Assembly (NCBI GenBank): GCA_024305745.1
Contig: JAHRBS010000010.1
Location: 1,619,501-1,683,500 of the forward strand
Origin: Polyporus tsugae
Lineage: Eukaryota; Basidiomycota; Agaricomycetes; Polyporales; Polyporaceae
Direction of reading: 5' to 3'
DNA length: 64,000 nucleotides
The position numbers and the translations under genes are program-made. The notes beneath the pieces were generated by a model that ran no database searches, was not told where the DNA came from, and saw only the letters and a list, made by a program, of their open reading frames with translations. Shown here in pieces: positions 59,325-64,000 of the stretch. Positions within the stretch are counted from its first letter, which is position 1; each line of letters starts with the position of its first letter.

Positions 59325-62300
59325 ATGCTACCAACACTTGAGCCGTCTGTACAAGAACAACTGCGTCTCGAAGCCTTCGAGGTACCTGGGAACTGCCATG
59401 TCGAGTGTAGGGCCCCCGTTGACTTAGTGTGCGGTGTAGGGGAAGTTTGACGTGAAGGATTTCGTTGGCGGTGTCTCCGAGAAGCTCATCGCCCAGTCGA
59501 AGGCAGATCCCGGACGTGCGTATCTCCTACCACTGTGTATATGCGCACGACTTACTGGGCAGACGAGCAGCGTTCGACCCCAAGCCCTTCATCCGGACGT
59601 TTGAAGCCGCAGTGGACAAGCTCATTGCCGTGCGTAAGGATGTCCAAGCGAAGACCGAGCACATGGAGAAGAGCGTGCGGGTCGCGGAGAGGGACTATTC
59701 CAAGAAGATGACGGACCTAAATCGAGGATTCGAGGTGTGTTCTTGTGACTTGTTGCCTCCTCCTCGCAGACATTCAGTGTCTCCAATACAAGGCAGTTGG
59801 CCAATCTTTCTCAGGGATGGAGACGAAGATGAACGAGGTCGGGCGAACGGCCATTCGGATAGGAGAACAAATGGAATCGGTGCATCAACAACGACAGCGC
59901 GCGCAAGCGGCGTACGATCTTATCGACTTCTACAACCAGTTCGCGAGGGATGATACTTTACGGCTGGAAGCTATGAAGAAGGAAGGAAAGGATGGCAGGC
60001 GCAAAGTCGCCGTGCTCCTCCGACGGCTAGCTACAGTTGCCAAGGAGGTAGATTTGCCTCATTCCGACAAGGTGAGTTCGCTACATCTGTCGCATGCGGC
60101 AGACACCAAGAACACTCCTTGCACAGACCCGAGAAAACATCGACCGTTACTGCGAGAAGTTCGAGAAGGATATGTTGCACCTGTTCGACCGAGCATACAG
60201 GAGAGGCGACCCGAAGATGATGCATGTATGCGCTATCTACAGTCCCTGTTATGCAATGCAAGCTTATCCTATCCTCAGCACTGTGCACAAACACTCCTCG
60301 ACTTCAATGGCGGCGCGTCATGCGTCCAAGTATACGTCAATCAGCACGACTTCTTCATTAACCGGGTGCGAGCGGATCCCAACATTGATTCCCAATTGTA
60401 TGTGTGCAATGTGTTGCGCTGTTCCTTACTTCTCATCCATATCTTGTAGATGGGTCGCAATCGCGGATCCTGATGCTACACCACCATCGTCAGAACAAGG
60501 ATTGCAGGAGCTGTTCCAAGAGATCCGCACAACGGTTGGTCAGGAAGCCCAGATCGTGCAAGCGGTATTCCCGAATCCAGCATACGTCATGCAGGTATTC
60601 CTTCAGAGGGTGTTTGCACAGTCGGTATGTTTTTGTCCATCCATGACGACATGCGTTGGGCTGAGTGACGGCAAGGTGCAACAACATTTGGAGCAACTCA
60701 TTGCACGGACGGACCGTATGCCCGAGTTGGCTTTCCTTCGAATATTGCAACTCGTACATCAGTCAACGTCCGTTCTGGTCGAGGACATGAAGGCGTATGA
60801 GCTGCCCTCCGTCATCCCTAGGTCTCCGGTCGACGCCACCGAATTCCAACGGACTCTGAGAGGCGTGCCTGCTTCTAACGCGTCCAACACTGCGACTGCT
60901 GCCACGATCAGCACTATGCTTGAGACTGCTATGGAAGAGCTCTTCGTCCCATACACAGAAGGGCAGCGGTACCTCGAGAAAGAGAGCCGAAGCTTGGGTG
61001 AAATGTATAGCGGTTATCTTGCCAAGTTCACTCGCTATCACGTACGTTCGATCGTGTCTCCAGCCGGTCATGTTGCTGACCAGCTTATATGCAGGAAAGA
61101 ACGGATACCAAGGGCAAATCATCCGTGTTTGGTCGCATGGTGGATCAACTAAGTGCCGCAGCAGCTACGACGTCTTCTTTGGGAACCTCAACAACATCGG
61201 CTCAGGCAGCGGCAGCTCTGATGCGATTTGGGGGTCTCAGTGCGACCACGGACAAGACTCAAAGGGAGTCGACAGAAGACCCTATCCAGGAAGAAGATGG
61301 TATTCTGAGTGTCGAGGTTGCGGAGCAGATGCTCAAGTGGCATGCTGAAGCCATCGGTCGCTGTGTGGAACTGAGTCATACTAACGATGTGTAAGTCATC
61401 TCCAAGCGTCATCGATGTTATTCTTAAAGTGGTGGTTCCAGGCCAAAGCACACCTTTGCGTTGCTGCGGGTTCTTGCTGCTGCTATTGGTAGCTCGTACG
61501 TTGAAATCGCACTCGAGACGTGAGTGGCTTGTATGCGTCCTCCTATGCCATTGCGTTGACTTCGTTGAGCCCAGGGTGCTCACACGGCTTGAGACGGCTG
61601 ATTCTAAAACAGACCCTAGCATGCAGCCGCTGACAGTGCTCTGCGAGGTGGACCTGATCTGCCATTTATGGCAGCGTTACGTGACTATGGCTCTTCTCCC
61701 GCTCGCCAGTAGCTCTGTCACTGTACGTCGGGAGATGGTCATATTCAACAACCAGGCCGTCAGCAGGATCGAGGGTGGTGCCAACCAAGTGACCCAGAAG
61801 CTCACGGACGGTATGCTCGCATTGTTTTGGCTTTTTGGCGGCGGTTACTCACGGACGGACGAGCGAACCATAGCTATTATCAGTTGGCTCTCAGCCCAGC
61901 TAGCCAAGCAGAAACGCACTGACTTCAAACCAAAGAATGACGACCTCTCCTTCGCTCGCGTAAACACCGAACCCTGCGTAGCATGCTGCGATACCTTAGA
62001 GAAGGTGCGAGAGGCGGCCAAGGCTAGCCTGAGTGGGAAGAATCTTGAAGTCTTTCTGACTGAGGTCGGCGTAGCTTTCCATGGGTGAGCACCTTCTGTC
62101 TTGTTAGATGCATGTATGCTGATAACAAACTTAGTCTGCTCCTTGACCACCTTAAGAAGTTCCCTGTTAGTGCCACGGGTGGTCTCATGCTGGCAAAGGA
62201 TCTCAAGTCTTACCAAGATGTCATTGATACCTTCTCCATCCCCTCCCTACACGAACGCTTCGAGTTCATCCGCCAGCTCGGCAACGTCTTCCTCGTCAAA

Positions 62301-62630
62301 CCCGACATCCTCAAGTCATACATCACCGAAGGCTACCTCGGCCGTATCGACGCGAACCTCCTACGGCCCTATCTCGCGCAGCGTTCTGACTGGGGCCAAG
62401 CGGAGAAGGGCTTCAACGATCCTGCGGTGGAAGGCCCCGTGGACGCCAAGGCGATGCGCGACCGCTTCGGGATGGGCAGGCTGAGTACGATCATGAAGGA
62501 TCTCGAGCCGCTCAGAGAGCAGATCGCCATGCCCAGCATGCCCATGCCAACAGGCATTAGCCAGTTGACGGGTAACTTTGCTTCCTCGTTCGCAAGCGCG
62601 CGGCCATCGAGAATCAGCGGAGCAAGTTGA
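59325..62630 (+). CDS. SEC10: Exocyst complex component Sec10
   Basis: Thirteen exons: 59325-59381, 59440-59515, 59571-59734, 59793-60071, 60127-60225, 60279-60397, 60450-60624, 60676-61041, 61095-61390, 61442-61519, 61575-61810, 61874-62084, 62135-62630; 883 residues. N-terminus MLPTLEPSVQEQ leads to FEGKFDVKDFVGGVSEKLI and PFDPKPFIRTFEAAVDKL, then a helical coiled region, the signature FNGGASCVQVYVNQHDFFI, and the helical-bundle remainder ending with the family motif YQDVIDTFSIPSL. Sec10 with Sec15 helps tether secretory vesicles at the plasma membrane (family knowledge). All twelve introns are 50-63 bp and keep frame. Complete; the extreme N-terminus is somewhat uncertain. Confidence 0.92.
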
Positions 62631-62750
62631 AGTTTTCCTTTGATGTTGGAGGTGCTTTGGACCATAACTTATACGTTTCTCTTGTGCTGTGTGCAATGTC
62701 CCCAATTGTGTATAGAGATGTATTACTACAGTAGGCCGTGCGGATAGATC

Positions 62751-64000
62751 TTACTCGCCCTTGAAAACCGGTGCCCGTTTCTCCTTGAATGCTTGCAATG
62801 CTTCTGTGCGGTCCTTCGAATGGAGCAGTGGCTCGTATGATGCACGCTCGAAGTCGAGACCTGGCTTCGAGGTTAACAGCCATCATGGTGGGATAATATG
62901 TGCGGGAGGCCATACCAGATTCAAATCCGAGTTCGGGTACACGGGATATTGCCTGCTTTGCAGCGCGGAGGGCCAGAGGAGCTGCGCATATAGGTCGTGA
63001 GTAAGAAGGTTGAAGAGGGATAGACAGGTAGGCATACCGCTCGTGCTAATTTCCCCAGCTAACTGTAGAGCCCTATCGTAACCAGTGGTCTCCGGAGTGG
63101 AAATATAATCGACCACGCCTGAACCACCCGCGACCAATGAGTTCAATATCCAAATATAAGAGACGCAGAAGCCAGAGGGCAAGACACACCGAATTCATGC
63201 GCCTGCTGGGCGGTCATGACCCTCGCAGTGAAGATAAGGTCCTTCGCCTTCGCCACACCAAGCAAACGCGTAAGCCGCTGGGTCCCGCCCGCACCAGGGA
63301 TGATGCCCAGCTTCGTCTCTGGCAGCCCAATCTTGGTCACGGCGTGTCCTTCACGTACGCCAACGTTCAGTACCGTCCAGTTTGTTGGAAGAACTTGAAT
63401 AGTCACCGGCAACGCGCAAATCACACGCCAACCCCATCTCCAGCCCGCCACCGAGGGCGGGCCCGTCAATGGCGGCGATGGTGGGCACGGGCAGGTTCTC
63501 GAGCGTGCCGAGGGCGCGGCGGAGGTCGATGAGGAACCTGTCGACCTGCGCCTTGGTCATGGTCGCGCGCTCGAGAAGATCCGCGCCGGCGCAGAACGAG
63601 CCGACGGTCGACGAGCGGACGATGAGCACGCGCGTGCTTGATGCAGAGCGCAGCGGATAAGGATGGGAGGAGGAGGCACCTGCGTGAGCCGACGCGCATA
63701 ACCGCAAGGGGAAGGGGGAAGGATCGCACCTCTTGTCGAACTGCACCGTGTCCAGGCATTCCTGCAGCTCCTGCGCTCCGTCACGTCAGCCAGCCTCCAT
63801 TAGACCCTCTGCGCGGGGTGGCACACCTTGAGCAGCCTCAGTGAGATCGCGTTCTTGGACTTAGGGCGGTTGAGCAACAGAGAGACGATTCCAGGATGGT
63901 CATGGTTTGGCTCAAGGTACGCTTCTGCCGAGTTCGCGTCCTCGGGAGGTGTCGTCTGGAGGAACCGTCGTCCTGCGTACGCGCACCTCGCGCTCCGTAG
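62751..64000 (-). CDS. Enoyl-CoA hydratase family, methylglutaconyl-CoA hydratase-like (5' end beyond window)
   Basis: Exons: 63827-64000 (continues past the edge), 63730-63770, 63407-63636, 63190-63348, 63038-63118, 62916-62981, 62751-62860; 286 residues visible. The first residues ([13 protein letters not shown]) look like a mitochondrial presequence. Crotonase motifs: [15 protein letters not shown], the oxyanion-hole segment [50 protein letters not shown] with the catalytic Glu region, and a C-terminal [12 protein letters not shown]. Closest in style to AUH, which hydrates 3-methylglutaconyl-CoA in leucine breakdown; general enoyl-CoA hydratase is the alternative. Convergent with SEC10, with 120 bp between stops. 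Confidence 0.88.

Overview
The window is nuclear DNA of a filamentous basidiomycete, most likely a wood-decay agaricomycete (inference). The genes are GC-rich and densely split by short GT-AG introns, mostly 50-70 bp, often with CTAAC/CTGAT-type branch points. The content also fits: a membrane-anchored GH9 endoglucanase, a CYP63-like P450, a GARP-free exocyst SEC10, a fungal-type chromovirus and several small TIR elements. Exon boundaries below were worked out by hand from reading frame, splice signals and family resemblance.

Left third (1-24 kb): an accessory block built on a tandem array of five related F-box proteins on the + strand. Each has an N-terminal F-box, a leucine-rich-like middle and a Cys/acid-rich C-terminal region. 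Four of the five starts lie in the window and share a short first exon followed by a phase-2 intron. Copy 1 is cut by the window edge. Copy 2 has lost its middle. Copy 3 has a frameshift in a 12-C run. Copy 4 is split by a 2.45-kb TIR element that itself holds a Tc1/mariner-type MITE. Copy 5 is split by a hAT-like element that carries two inverted tRNA-like modules and a nested PIF/Harbinger-type MITE, and it then ends at a decayed Ty3/gypsy chromovirus. The chromovirus (15.05-21.62 kb, minus strand) has two 444-bp LTRs and an intact gag. Its pol is broken by five in-frame stops, four of which look like CGA-to-TGA changes. Its two flanks show no target-site duplication, so a rearrangement is likely. 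21.6-24.4 kb holds one unrecognised exon fragment and a 31-bp perfect hairpin.

Middle (24.4-51.3 kb): ordinary genes. In order: a Gfo/Idh/MocA oxidoreductase (-) divergent from a GH9 endoglucanase (+); sulfite reductase flavoprotein subunit (-); uracil phosphoribosyltransferase (-) with a GC-AG intron; a remnant of a pogo/Tigger-type transposase tail (+); a CYP63-like P450 (+) convergent with a spherulin-4-like secreted protein (-); a HERP-like ubiquitin-domain ER protein (-) divergent from the PKA regulatory subunit (+); a Ser/Thr-rich single-pass membrane protein (+); an acidic protein of unknown function (-); and an MFS anion:cation symporter (-).

Right (51.3-64 kb): 3.2 kb with no supported gene, then a YTP1-like membrane protein (+), a ChaC-type gamma-glutamylcyclotransferase (+), exocyst SEC10 (+), and a methylglutaconyl-CoA hydratase-like enzyme (-) running off the right edge.

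No operon logic applies. The biologically distinctive part is the F-box array and its nested transposon load. Nothing here amounts to a new defence or biosynthetic system on sequence evidence alone.
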